This document shows, piece by piece, positions 11,975 through 23,027 of a stretch of 64,000 nt of DNA. Position 1 is the first letter of the stretch; every line of letters begins with the position of its first letter. The stretch covers positions 2,055,501-2,119,500 of the forward strand of contig SDUX01000006.1 in the NCBI GenBank assembly GCA_008729055.1, read 5' to 3'. The notes beneath the pieces were generated by a model. The model had not been told where the DNA came from and made no database searches. It saw only the letters and a program-made list of their open reading frames with translations. The DNA comes from Pyropia haitanensis (taxonomy: Eukaryota > Rhodophyta > Bangiophyceae > Bangiales > Bangiaceae). The position numbers were made by a program, and so were the translations under genes.

Positions 11975-13339
11975 CTACGCATCCGGAAAGCCCGGCGGTG
12001 GCATCCCCGTTGGCGTGACGAAAGGAAACAGCGGCACCGGCGCCGGACCCTGCGGCGCGGGCGTCGCGGTCGCCGTCGGCGACGGTACCGCCGGGGAGGG
12101 CGTCGCCGACGGCATCGGCTCTACCGGCGTCGGCAGCCCAGAGAAGGCGGGCTGCGGCGAAAACGGTGGGAGGACGCCTGGCGACGGCACCGCCGGTGGG
12201 GGCGTCACCGTTGGTGCCTGCGGCAGCGGCTGCGGGCACGGCGGCTGCGGACCTGCCGGCGGCGGCCCCGCCGGTGGCGGCCTCACCGGCGGCATGTTAA
12301 TGGACGGGTCCGCCTCGCCGAGCTCGCACTCGAACCGATCCACCACCACCGCCGTCGCCATCAGCAGCCCCTCCTCCACAGTCAAGCGTGCCGTCGTGTG
12401 CTGGTTGGGGGCGGGCTCGCCCTCGACGACGCCCAGCTCGCACGCTGCCTCGGCCCCATAGGACGCCATGATCTTGCCCTCCTCCACCGTCACGGTCGCG
12501 TACGCACCTGCAGGCAGCCCGTCCTCAGGGGCATCCCCCAGCTCGCACGACGCGACCGAGCCGATGATGGCCGATGCCCACAGCTTCTCCTCCTTGTTCT
12601 CCAGGTGAGCAAATGGCGGCAGCGGCGGCTGGGGCGTCTCCGGGTCGGTGACGGTCAGCTCACACATTGCCTCGGGCCCGTACTTGGCAAACACCTTGTC
12701 CTCTTCCACCACAACCGCAGCAGTCTTGCGGCCAGCAGGCGGACCCGTCGGTGGCCCGGTGGTGGGATACGGTGGCGGAACCATTGGTGGGCTGGTCGGC
12801 GGCGGGTACACCGGGGGCCTGTTGATCGACGGGTCCGCCTCGCCGAGCTCGCACTCGAACCGATCCACCACCACCGCCGTCGCCATCAGCAGCCCCTCCT
12901 CCACAGTCAAGCGTGCCGTCGTGTGCTGGTTGGGGGCGGGCTCGCCCTCGACGACGCCCAGCTCGCACGCTGCCTCGGCCCCATAGGACGCCATGATCTT
13001 GCCCTCCTCCACCGTCACGGTCGCGTACGCACCCGCCGGCAGCCCGTCCTCAGGGGCATCCCCCAGCTCGCACGACGCGACCGAGCCGATGATGGCCGAT
13101 GCCCACAGCTTCTCCTCCTTGTTCTCCAGGTAAGCCCCCGCCGGCAGCGGCGGCTGGGGCGTCTCCGGGTCGGTGACCGTCAGCTCACACATTGCCTCGG
13201 GCCCGTACTTGGCAAACACCTTGTCCTCCTCCACGACAATCTGCGCCATTGGCGGCTGGAGGGGGGACACCGCGGCGGCGGCGCCCGCGAGGGTGACGCC
13301 CGCGACGCATGCCGCCGCGACGGCAGTGGAGAGCTTCAT
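11975..13339 (-). CDS. Secreted repeat protein with eight single-Cys 'CEL' modules and Pro-rich tail
   Basis: 454 aa, no family recognised. The start at 13339 gives a classical signal peptide (MKLSTAVAAAC, ending near residue 23 after a run of Ala/Val), so the product is secreted or a wall/matrix protein; longer upstream frames lack this. The mature protein has two blocks of four modules of about 36 residues. Each module has a charged start (VEEDKVFA, KEEKLWA, VEEGKIMA, VEEGLLMA) and one Cys in a CEL context (MCELTV, SCELGD, ACELGV, ECELGE), giving eight conserved Cys. Blocks are separated by a Pro-rich linker, and the last ~100 residues are Pro/Ala/Thr-rich like extensin-type wall proteins. 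The two blocks are almost identical in DNA (12303-12710 and 12828-13235, offset 525 bp). Function unknown; an extracellular structural or ligand-binding role is inference. Confidence 0.82.
   Translation of the reverse strand: MKLSTAVAAACVAGVTLAGAAAAVSPLQPPMAQIVVEEDKVFAKYGPEAMCELTVTDPETPQPPLPAGAYLENKEEKLWASAIIGSVASCELGDAPEDGLPAGAYATVTVEEGKIMASYGAEAACELGVVEGEPAPNQHTTARLTVEEGLLMATAVVVDRFECELGEADPSINRPPVYPPPTSPPMVPPPYPTTGPPTGPPAGRKTAAVVVEEDKVFAKYGPEAMCELTVTDPETPQPPLPPFAHLENKEEKLWASAIIGSVASCELGDAPEDGLPAGAYATVTVEEGKIMASYGAEAACELGVVEGEPAPNQHTTARLTVEEGLLMATAVVVDRFECELGEADPSINMPPVRPPPAGPPPAGPQPPCPQPLPQAPTVTPPPAVPSPGVLPPFSPQPAFSGLPTPVEPMPSATPSPAVPSPTATATPAPQGPAPVPLFPFVTPTGMPPPGFPDA
12303..13235. repeat. 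In-frame near-identical 408-bp direct repeats inside a gene
   Basis: Positions 12303-12710 and 12828-13235 are nearly identical, with an offset of 525 bp (exactly 175 codons). The main differences are a few bases near 12603-12620 versus 13128-13145. The repeat encodes four protein modules. The near identity at silent positions implies recent duplication or gene conversion. Confidence 0.9.
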
Positions 13340-15714
13340 CGTGGGGGGGGGGATGACACACGAGCGACCGCACGGGCGGGCGACACAGCGGCGGCGACGG
13401 TGCGTCGGTGTGATGCCTGCGGGTCGGGCACCCAAGCCGCGGGGCGATACCGGCGGGTGGGGATAAGAAGCCCGGCACCGCTTGCCCGTGCCACCTCGCG
13501 CATGCAAGGGCGGGGCCAGCGCCGCGCGCCGGGCCCCAAGCCCACCAAGGGACGGAAGGAACGGCGACCTGGACCGAGCGTACGACCCCGGGGGGGGCCA
13601 ACGTAGCGCAGGGCGGAGCGGCCGCGCGCAACTGGGGCGCTGGTGACGGCTTCAGCCTGGGGCCCCCCATCCACGCACGGACGCAGCCAAAACGGCCCAC
13701 AGCGACCACAGCCACGGCCACCGAGACGCTGCCGCCATCCAGAAAGAGGGGGCGAATCTGTGGCAGGGGCAAGCGCGGTGTCCGCCGCCGCGGCGGCGCA
13801 GCTGCCCGCGGGCTCCCCCCACCGCTGCGCTGACGCCCCGCGCCGTACACTCTGTCAGATGAGTGCCGGGGGCTGACGCCGCAACGTATCTACGCGGAGG
13901 CGGGGGATGCACCGCTCCCGGCGCGTCGGGCGCGGCGAGATGGAAGGATGAAACCGCAACGGGGTTGTCGCTCCAGCCCCTTTCACCCCCACTGCCGGGC
14001 GACAGAGAGAAACAAAACGCGCCGGACAGGGAGGCTGAGGAGGACAGGCGCCCGGCGCGACCGCTGCCCCACAGCGTCTGGGGCAGCGATATCCGCGATG
14101 ACATCGGTGGGGTGCGACGTCGCACGGCGGTCGATAGCACGCGCCACGGCAGCGACGCACCAACCCGGTCTGTACGGACGCGGCGTTGACACCTCTGCGC
14201 TGAACCCGTCCACAGAGTGACGAGATTTTCGGTGGACTGTCACGGCACGCCATTCATGGGCGGCTCCCCGCCGCGGACGGGGCGCCGCCGACACGCAGCA
14301 CAGCCAGCCACGGGCGCCATCCTCGCAACGACGTCAGCTACCGGCGGCCCAACGTAGGCGCATGCCGCTGCCATCCATAGACCGACTGGCCTGGCGGTGC
14401 TGATACGTGACGAGGCCGCCGCGACGGGGCGCGCCGCACCGCCCACCGCACCGCGCGCCGCTGGGGACAGGCGCCACATGGTTAAATTACCAGAATTAAT
14501 CGAATGTAATTCAGTAAATACGTACTGAAAAGCGCGCTGGCCACAAGCACCTTGGCCGTGCCCGCGCTCCGCGGAGCACGGCCGTGCGCGCAACTCGCTC
14601 GTGACGGGGGGGGCGGCTCGACGGCTGTGGTCGCGTCGCCCTTCCGCCGCTGATCGCTGCCGCGGGCTGTCGCGGCCGTGGCCGCTGCGGCAGCGGCGGC
14701 CGCAGCGGCGGCGTTGTCGTTGTCAGCTGCGTCGGGGGCGGGCACGCCGCCGGTCGGCCTGCCCCCCGTCGCGCGGCGCGCCCAGCCTTTCGTGCGGGGC
14801 GCGGGTGGTGGCGGCCGTCGCGAAGCGGGCGGGGGGGTGTGGCCGCCACGGCGGTCGCCGCCGCGACGGGCGTGGTGACGGCGGCCGCGGCGAACGGAGC
14901 CGCCGCGGCCGGCCGCGACGGCTCTGCTCGCGGGCAGCGGTCGGCGGCCGTCGCCGCCGCCGCCGCCGCCGCCCCCACCCGTCACCACCGCCCGGCGGCG
15001 CCCGTGTCGGGTGGTGGCCGCTGGCGCGCTCCCCTCCGCGGCGGGCGCTGGGGTTTTCAGTGTCGGCGGGCGGCCTGCCGCCCCCGTGGGGTGTGCCGGT
15101 GGAGACGGCGGCGGCGGTGCGGGCGGCCCCGCCTCGCATCACGCGCGCGCGCGCACGCCCGCGTGGGCAGCGCGAGTGGCGCCGGTGGCGCCGGCGGGGG
15201 GGGCGCGGGGGGGGTGCAGGGGGGGTGCTGTACGCACCGGCGGCCGCGCTGGTGGGGGGCTGCTCGCCGCCCATCTCCCCGCCCGGTGGCAGGTGGGGTG
15301 CGGCCGGCCGGCGCGCGCGGGCACAGGGAGAAGCCAGACCAGGGGGCGTCCGCAGGGGAAGAACGAAAAGAGAGGGAAAGACGCGGCTGGGGTACCCCAA
15401 CGGAGGCGGGCCGCACGCGGACCCACCGGCAGGTAGGATGCGGCCGGCCAGCCCGTGCGGGCGCACGGGGACACTAGACCAAGGGGCATCCGACGGGGGA
15501 AGAAGAAAAATAAGAGCAAGGTGCCCAGCGGGGAGCGCCGAACCCCGGCCACCGCCACGCCGACCGCACGCTACCGCCACCGGCACCAGCCGTCGCACCA
15601 CACCATCGTCTGCCCCTGCCGTTCCCACCGGGCGGCGCCCTGTCCCTCCCCCCCTTCCCCCGGCAGTCCCCCTCCCCCCCCCTCTCCACCGGCCACGTTT
15701 TCCCATCCCTGCCT
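13340..15714. other. GC-rich intergenic region, no supported gene
   Basis: About 2.4 kb between two minus-strand genes. The first few hundred bases should hold the promoter of the secreted repeat protein. Open frames at 14600-15700 are Arg/Ala/Gly low complexity in several frames. A short AT-rich patch at 14480-14530 stands out. A diverged direct repeat lies at 15290-15500. Confidence 0.5.
15285..15505. repeat. Diverged tandem direct repeat, unit ~140 bp
   Basis: Positions about 15285-15365 and 15425-15505 share the order: GGCAGGT, GGATGCGGCCGGCC or close variant, CGGGCGCAC, AGACCA-GGGGC, TCCG-GGGGAAGAA, AGAG-AAG. The copies have diverged by many substitutions. The repeat is probably non-coding. 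Confidence 0.6.
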
Positions 15715-16936
15715 TCACTTCTTCTGCCCCGCTGCCTGTTTCCGCTTGGCCTTGCCCAGCCGCTTCTTGGCCCACCCCGTCGGCTTCTTCTTGCCCAGCG
15801 GCCGCTTGACGCCCGGCCCGCGGACTCCCCCCCCCCCGTCCTCCCCCTCGTACTGGTAGCCCCGGTGGGTGCCACTCGTCGACCGCCCCGCAGTCCCAGA
15901 CCGCGACCCGCCCGCGCCGCCCGCGCCGCCCTTGCCGCCGCGCTTGGCGCCACCAGCGGGCACAAACTTGCGGTCCGTGCCGAGCTCCTCAAAGTCGAGC
16001 AGCTCCACGGGAAAGTCCTCGTCGACGCCGACGCCGTCCTCCATGCCTTCCCCCCAGCCCCCATATCGGATGCCCTTCTTCCGCGCCGCCCGCGCCTCCT
16101 TGGCCGCCGCCTTGGCCTTGGCAGCCGCCTTGCTGCCGTCGGGCGCCCTGCCGCCGCCCGCCGCCGCCGCCTCCGCCGCCCCCGCGGCGGCGTCCCCGCC
16201 CCCGCCGACCTTGCCCGCCAGTCGGCCCTTCCGCAGCGCCTCCACCGCCGCAATCGTGTCGCGGGCGCCCTTGGCGCGGGCCTGCTCCACCTCCACCTGC
16301 GCCGCCCGCGCCGCCCGCTTGTGCCGCCCCGCCTCCCGGTTGTGCCGCCGCTGCACCGCCGCGTCGATGCGCGCCTGCTCCGCCAGCATCCGGGACTTGA
16401 CCTTGGCCATGTGCCCGTCCGCCTTGACCATCTGTGCAAAGTAGTCGGCGGGGCGGCGGTAGCGGACGCCAGACGCGCGGAGCTTGGCGAGGCCCGACTC
16501 GGCCGCCGCCGTCGCGGTCGCGGCAAACGACGCCTCCCGCGCCACGTCATCGTCGACGAGCGCCGCGGCGGTCGTCACGGGGGGGGGTGGGGGGGGGGGG
16601 CACCACGGCGGGGAGCGGCCTCCGGGGGGGGGGAGAGGAGCGCCCGCCGCCGGGTGCAACTCCCGCGCGCGCATCAGCGAGGCGGCCGGCGAGCGTGGCG
16701 CCCGCGGGGACGTCCGTGACGAGGCTATCCAGAAACGTCCACGGCAGCGAAATGGCGGCGGTCTTGGCGGCGACCAGCTCCGCGTCGTGGATGGCCTCTT
16801 GGAGGACGCGGCCGGGGGGGAGGCGTCCAAGGGCGACCACCTCCAGCGCCGCCTCCTCATCGTCGGACGAGCTGGCCGACCGGGGGGCCCACGCGTCGGG
16901 GCCCATGAGCGCGTCCGAGTGGTCGTCCGAGTCCAT
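15715..16936 (-). CDS. EBP2: rRNA-processing protein EBP2 homologue, frame broken at a poly-C tract
   Basis: EBP2 is a nucleolar factor for 60S ribosomal subunit assembly (27S pre-rRNA processing). The core matches the family: a DDDVAREASF start, RRPADYFAQMVKADGHMAKVK (compare the family's RPTDYFAEMAKSD), a long basic helix (RRHNREAGRHKR), and the C-terminal signature GPGVKRPLGKKKPTGWAKKR (family: GLKRPGKK-RPGKR). The N-terminal region starts MDSDDHSDALMG at 16936 and includes the weaker conserved stretch SLPWTFLDSLVTDV. It lies in a different frame from the core. The switch falls in 16570-16660, where the coding strand has C runs at 16624-16633, 16589-16600 and 16579-16587. One extra or missing C joins the two parts into about 400 aa. 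A short intron is a less likely alternative. The C-terminal half is Gly/Ala-rich with insertions compared with yeast and human. Confidence 0.88.
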
Positions 16937-17312
16937 GGCTGCTGCGGAGGGGGCGGGGGGGGAGGTGGGCGAGGGGTAGGGAGTGAGGGGAGAGAGCTGG
17001 CTGAGGGGAACAGGGGAGCTGGTGGAAGAGGAGGAAGGGCGGCGGCGTGTCCGTGGCAGGCTCGCGATGGCGCACCAAGGACAAGACGCGCCCATGCGGA
17101 CTTGGCCTCCGTCGTGTTGAGCCGGCGCAGTGAAAAGCTATGCTTGCGGTCCGTCGGCGTCGCCGTCGGGGCGCGAAAAAAGGTGCTATTTTTCAGCACA
17201 AGAGCAACTTTTTTTTGCAAAGATGCATGACCTCAGCCGAATTACTCTCGGAAGTTACCGGCGGATGACTTGAGGAATAAGGCAGTACGAAGGACGCGGC
17301 ACGAGACGGGCC
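16937..17312. other. Upstream region of EBP2
   Basis: About 370 bp that should hold the EBP2 promoter and 5' UTR. It ends with A- and T-runs near 17177-17218, just before the inverted-repeat element. Confidence 0.45.
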
Positions 17313-17870
17313 ACTAGAGGGATTTTGTGAGATCGTTTGCGAGATCTTCGTGAGAACTAAGGCTCTAATTGCGGACACCATGGTCCATTTTAAGGTCAAA
17401 CTCAAGATTCGACATCTCACGTGAGATCGTTTGGTGACAACTCGGGGGTCTGTTCTCACATACTTGTGAGATCTCCACGCTCCCTGTAAGTCCCATGGTC
17501 CAGCTGTTGTGCAGGGAGTAGCAGCAAATTGATGGCGCAATGGAACTGTTGGCGCCGCACTGGTCCGCGCGCGCACGTCGTGTGCCGCCTGTGCCGCATC
17601 CCGACGTCGACTGTGCGACCGCAGCGCGATTGCAACGTCGTTTTCCCTCGCGGCCAAGAACACGATGGCATCCAAGGAGCAGCTTGATGAGGCCGCACGG
17701 TCTCTCGTATGTAAATATTGGGACCAACTACTAGAGCATTCTCCTTCTCACGCAGGAGGATCTCACAAAAACACTGGCGTCTCGTTGTGACAAGATCTGG
17801 CAAAGACCCTAAATATTGCTTAGTTGTTGTCACGAAGATCTCACGAACGATCTCACAAAAACTCTCTACT
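17313..17870. mobile_element. MITE-like element with ~47-bp terminal inverted repeats
   Basis: The left arm (17313-17359) and the reverse complement of the right arm (17821-17870) align with 35 of the first 40 bases identical, including TTTTGTGAGATCGTT and GATCTTCGTG. The element is 558 bp, AT-richer than its surroundings, and has no credible coding frame. The core motif GTGAGATC recurs inside at about 17406-17414 and 17465-17472, and in reverse at about 17759-17766. I see no clear target-site duplication, so the superfamily is not assigned. Confidence 0.7.
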
Positions 17871-18146
17871 GTCGAAGCGAACGCTGGCAGACGCGCGGCT
17901 GTGCCCAACGGAAAAAGCATGAACGACAGATAAGAGTAAAAGGATCCCACAAAATGAATTCTGGTTTCAAATGAAGAAACAAGTTATATAATGTATAATT
18001 ATTAAACTTATTCTCCCATTCCCCCCCCCCCACCCCCTCCCACCCCCTCCCAGAATCCCAAGGCGACCTTGGCGTTCTGACGCCCAGACTCCCAAGGCTG
18101 GTATTATCTCGCCTCGGCGGCGGCCGCCACCACGATGAGCGAAAGA
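17871..18146. other. AT-rich spacer
   Basis: Short AT-rich spacer with no coding signal. It includes a C-rich run at about 18020-18050. Confidence 0.4.
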
Positions 18147-18534
18147 CACGGTCCAGTATACACCCTCTCACGGGTGCCTGAGGGGGGCTTAGTGTATACC
18201 TGCGTCCAGGCTCTCAAATCGCCGGTTTAGTATACAGGCTCTCACGGCCTCTCTGGGGCACCCCTCCGAAATCACCTCGGGCACCCCCCCACCACCGTGA
18301 GGCAGGCCTCGTTGGCCGGCGCGCCTGGCTGGCAATTGCCCGGCTGGAAATTTTTTGCTGTCTCGCTCGTCGGGTAACCGTGTGTTCCCGCCAGTTTGTA
18401 CGTCTACGCGTCTACGCGCGCGATCTGGTGGCCCGCTCGTCGTGGTCGCCACGCATCGTCTCCCTATGGCGCGTCACCGGCGGGCGGGGCGGCACCGGCG
18501 GGGCGGCTGCGGTCCCCGCGGCCGCCCCGGTCGG

Positions 18535-18620
18535 CACGGTTGCCCCCGCCACCCCGGCCGCCCCCGCCACCCCGGCCGCCCCAGCTACCCCGGCCGCCCC
18601 CGCCACCCCTGCCTCCCCGG
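18535..18620. repeat. 18-bp minisatellite, unit CCCCGGCCGCCCCCGCCA
   Basis: About four to five imperfect tandem copies of an 18-bp unit, which would encode a Pro/Ala repeat if translated. It lies in the left GC-rich arm of the 5.5-kb block. Confidence 0.7.
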
Positions 18621-19309
18621 CAGCCGCAGGCTGCTCCGGCCGCCCCGCGCAGCATTGGTAGCCCCACCGGCTGCGGCGCTCGGCAGCAGCCGCTACCCTA
18701 GCCGCACTTTACGCCGCTGCTCCCGTGGTGGCAGTGGCCGCCGCCGCCTCGGCCGCTGCAGCCGTCGCGGTGGCCCCGGTGGCGGCCGCTGCCGTCCTCC
18801 GCCGCCTGTGTCTCCTACGCGGCCGCGACCGCCGCAACCCGTCACCGCTGCCCCCGCGGCTGCGGCTGCGGCCGCTGGGGCAATCACCGCCGCCGCCCAC
18901 CGCCACGGGTCTGGCGACGGCGGCAGCGGTGGAGGCGGCGGCGGCGGCGGCAGCCGCTTGCCAATGCTGCCCCTGCAGCCGCTGCCACGGCGGCAGCGGC
19001 CACCGCCGCTGCTGCGCACCACCGCTTGCATCGCGGTTGCGGCGGCGGCGGCTGCCGCCGCTCCCCCCCCGCGCGACCGTCGTGGCAGCGCCGTCTGCCG
19101 CCACTCCCACACTCCACCGCCACTGCCCCGGCCGGTGGGGGGGGCTGACGCCGCCGCCGCGCACTGCGGTCTCCCCCCTGACGCGACCGCGGCAGGCTGG
19201 CGCCCGCGCCGCGGCGAGCCGCCTCCCCTGACGCTGGTTGAGGCGGCCGGGCAGCAAGACGACTGTGGCGACCAGCTCCTCACATGGCAGGCAGAGATAT
19301 TTGATTAAA

Positions 19310-20059
19310 ATTACAATCCAAGCGATTATTCCATGGAGGTCAACAGTACATACAAATCCGACTTGACTCACATCTCCTGGCCTATCTGGCGAATCAGATG
19401 TCCAATTCATCCAACCTGATAGGCTGTTGCACAATCTGAACTGGGCGAGATGAAGATTGTAGTACTGAATCAATTGTTTCCGGAGATGGGATTACAATAT
19501 TTGACTCTGAACCCATCCTGGTCAGCGACTTGCGACTGCCAACGCCGAAGACTGAAGCGCCGGCGTCTGACGCCCCCCTCCACCCCGCCTCGGTCGCCCG
19601 CTTCGCCGTTTTACGCTCTCCGAGCAGACTTGGTGGATATGTATGCCTTGTCTCCGACTCCTATCAGTGTTGAGAGCGCGCCTGCACACACGTCTGTCAC
19701 GGCCGCGACCACAACGGTTTCATGGAGGGCCGAAGTGCATCACCCTCACACCACTGGTTCCGCCGCTCGGGCGCGCTCGTGACGGTGAAACGCCGTCAGT
19801 TGTGCCTTTTTGGCGTCCCCAATGGTCCACGCTCCATCAGCCATTAATTTTTTTTTCAGTAAATAGCGCTGACAAGCGCCGCCGGTCCGTTATGGTGTGA
19901 CCTGTTGCTCGGTATGTACGTGCCTGTGGAGTACATAGGACCCGCGGAGCTGGAGGGATCCTTCATTTCCGAGTAAACTGATGACGCTGCGACTGTTGAT
20001 GTATTTTTTTATTGCTCTGCACCATCATGGGGGACAGAAAAAGCCAGAAATTTATGGAG
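19310..20059. other. AT-rich core of the 5.5-kb block, left part
   Basis: AT-rich sequence without a gene I can support. Frames are short and unrecognised. Confidence 0.4.
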
Positions 20060-20540
20060 GGAAGCGCTTCATGCTATAAACGCCCCGCCTCCCAGAGCTT
20101 TTTGGTGGTTCACCGTCCTCTTTTCTTGCACAGACACTGAGGGTATGAGTACCTGGTGGCGTACAATTGCTCAAAGTGGTTGGACGGCTTGCCGGGGTCC
20201 GGACATTGTTGAACCTGTGCAAAGGGTGGCGCTTTGGGCAATGTCGCGCAGCTGGACGCGCCCATAGCGCCGATGAGAACCACAAATGTAGTGGAGGAGG
20301 TCTGCTGTACTGTTGGGATCTGAGAACTGTAGCTTCTAGTGCGCGAGACCACTGTGGGGCGTTAGACAGCCTGTCGAGGCTACCTGTCCAGAATGGTCAC
20401 TTTGGGGGTCTGTATGACCCACTTCCCGACGTTTGCGAAACATTTTGAGCACATAACCGTACTCAGCGACGTCGGTTTAGTCGATTGAGCATGCTTCAGA
20501 AAAGTTGGTGAACTAGTCCTTGGCTCGTGTTGCACGTCGT
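20060..20540 (-). pseudogene. Decayed coding-like copy A of an inverted pair
   Basis: Read on the minus strand, this copy encodes LSTVMCSKCFANVGKW, then VIQTPKVTILDR and a stop just after GGACAGGTAG, and further on VVLIGAMGASSCATL. The same peptide order occurs in copy B on the other strand with mostly conservative differences, which implies that the pair descends from a protein-coding ancestor. GGACAG/GTAG could be an old splice donor, since both copies keep it and both have a TCAG acceptor-like site about 75 bp later. No protein family recognised. Confidence 0.5.
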
Positions 20541-20604
20541 GACGCTGCCCCACACACACCTCGGTGCAATGCGTCACACGCCGCTACAACGCGTTTCAGA
20601 AAGT

Positions 20605-21050
20605 GAAGCAAAATTTTCTCAAGCTGTTCCCATCAGACTAATTCGATGACGCTGAGCACGAGTATGTGCTCAGAAAGTGTCGCAAACGTCGAGAAGTGGG
20701 TGATATGGGCCCCCAAAATGTCCATTCTGGACAGGTAGGCGTGATAGGCCTTCCAACGCCCCACAGCGCTCTCATCCTTCAAAAACTACATCTATCAGAT
20801 CTAGACAGTGTACTCAGCTACCTCCATAGCTTTTTGCACTCTCAACTGCGCTGTGGGCGCAACCAGCTGCGCCGCAATGCATACCACCGTATCAGCAGTG
20901 AGTCAGTCACCAATGAGTGAACTGCAGAGTGCTTTCTTTGCATGTTTACGGCTCAGTGGCCAACAGGTACCTCTGGTCTTAGCGTTCATTAATCAAGGTA
21001 GACCCATTACGCTCAAAAGCGCTCGGAGCGGGCGCCTATAGCGCTTCTGC
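20605..21050 (+). pseudogene. Decayed coding-like copy B of an inverted pair
   Basis: The plus-strand partner of copy A encodes LSTSMCSESVANVEKW, VIWAPKMSILDR, then stops, and then CTLNCAVGATSCAAM. Similarity to copy A runs across about 450 bp, from the upstream TTTTCT-AAGC patch to the downstream AAAAGC-CT-GGAG-GGGCG patch. Several stops lie between the conserved blocks, so the copy is either spliced or, more likely, dead. The two copies are head to head with a spacer of about 65-75 bp. Confidence 0.5.
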
Positions 21051-21835
21051 CACCCAGCCTCTCGACATTCCTGTCGGCCGTACGGGTGCACGACGCCAGA
21101 TGTGTGCACCAATAGATTCAGCGTGATCATTTTACCCAGATATGACTACCTCTTCCCGCGGTATGGCTCTCATGCTCTCTATATTCAGGCCCATACTGTA
21201 CAGCGGATGACAAAGAAACAGACGGGAGGCACTTTCTTGCACTGTCTGAACAAACGATTGCGTTCTGCAGGATTACAAATGTCAGGATGTCCAAAGAGCC
21301 ATAGCGAACAGTGTTTCACCATCGCAGACGCCGCTGAGCTACGGAACCCAGGGGGAATGGTGAAGACATGGCGCCCCTCCATGTGGTCGTTCGGGGCTGT
21401 GCTCTCGCAGATATCGGCAGACTCGCACTCAAGACTGGATAGAGCAAGTGAATAAGGCTTATGTATCCACCTGGCCTGCTGGGTGGCCAGGAAGTGGAGA
21501 AGCGGGCGACCAGGCGGGGTGGACGGGGGCGTCGGGCGCCGGCGCTTCAGCAGTTGGGAGTTGCCAGGTGCAAGTCGTTGATCAGGATAGGTGTTTTTCC
21601 TAAGTTGGTACTCTCATGTCAAGCAAGAATATGAGTAGTATTGATTGCTACAGAGTCGCAGTTCAGAAAGTGTGACAGCCTATCAGAACAGACGTACGAG
21701 ACACTTGATTCGCCAAACAGGCTGAGTGATGTTTGTTAAGTCTGAGGTGCGTGTACTTTTGTGTCCACATCGAATATTCGCGGTATATAAGTTTTCTCAA
21801 ATACCTCTGCGTGCAAGCAGCGTGGCCGGTCACCC
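21051..21835. other. AT-rich core of the 5.5-kb block, right part
   Basis: AT-rich sequence with short frames only. One frame of 117 codons starts at 21102, but its peptide has no recognisable feature. Confidence 0.4.
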
Positions 21836-21839
21836 CTCC

Positions 21840-22993
21840 CCCCGCACGGCGGCGGCCGCTGCTGCCACGGAGGCAGCGGCGGCAGGGGGCGGCGGCGACA
21901 GCCATTGCCGCCGCGGCGAGGGCGGGGGCGACGGCGCCAGCCGCCACTGCGGCGGCGGGGGCCGCGGCTGCGGCGATGGCGAGCGGTGGCGGCAGAGACA
22001 GCGGGGGCAGCGGTGGCGAAGGGCGACGGCGGCGGCCGGCGCTGCCGTGGCGGGCGGATCGGCGGCGGCCGGCAGCGACAGCGAAGGCGGCAGCGGCAGC
22101 CGGAGCTTTAGCCAACCGGCAGGGGCGGCGGCGATGGTGACGGCGGCCGGGGCGGCAGCCGGCGAGCGGCCGGCCGGGCAGCTGGCCGACAATGGTAGCC
22201 CGTGATTGGCGGCAAAAGGCACGCGGCGGCAGCCTGCTGGCGGCGGCAGCCTGCTGGCGGCTGCCGGCAGCAAAGGCGGCGGCGGCAGCGGCAGCCGGGC
22301 GGCAGCAACCCGGTGGGGGCGGCGGCGGCGGGGGCGGCGGCCGGGGCGGCAGCCCGGGCAGCAGGCGGCCGGCGGCCGGCCAGGCAGGCCGCCGGCGGCG
22401 GCACCCCGCCAGCGACGGCAGCATGCCGACGGCGGTAGCTGGCGGCTGCGGCGGCGGCCGGGGGACGGACCGGCAGCCGGCCGGCGGGGGCGGCCGCCCC
22501 CAGCCAGGGCGGCGACCGGCGGCAGCGGCGGTGGCGGCAGCGTCAGCCGCGACGGCAGCCAACCGGCGGATGCGGCGGCGGCGGCCGCGGCGGCGGCGGC
22601 CGGGGCGGCAGCCTGGGCGGCAGGCGGCCCGCGGCCGACCAGGCAGGCGGCCGGCGGCCGGCAGCAACGGCGGCGGCGGCAGCGGCAGCCCGGGCGGCAG
22701 CAGCCCGCAGCGGGGGGGGCAGAGGTGGCGGCGGCGGCGGCGGGCGGCCGCGGGGGCGGCGGCGGCGGTGGCGGCGGCCGTGGCGGCGGGCGGCGGCGGC
22801 GGCAGCGGCAGCGGCGGCGGCCACGGCGGCGGCGGTGGCGGGCGGCGGCGGTGGCGGGCGGCCGAGGCCGCCCGCCGCGGCAGCCGCGGCGGCCGCGGCG
22901 GCGGCGGTCGCGGGCGGCGGCGGGGGCGGCGACGGCCGCGGCGGGGGCGGCGGCGGCGGTGGCGGCGGGCGGCCGCGGCCGCCCGCCGCGGCA

Positions 22994-23027
<34 letters not shown>

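Noticed and set aside
13340..13507. Upstream start for the secreted repeat protein
   Set aside because: It would bury the signal peptide behind 56 Arg/Pro-rich residues.
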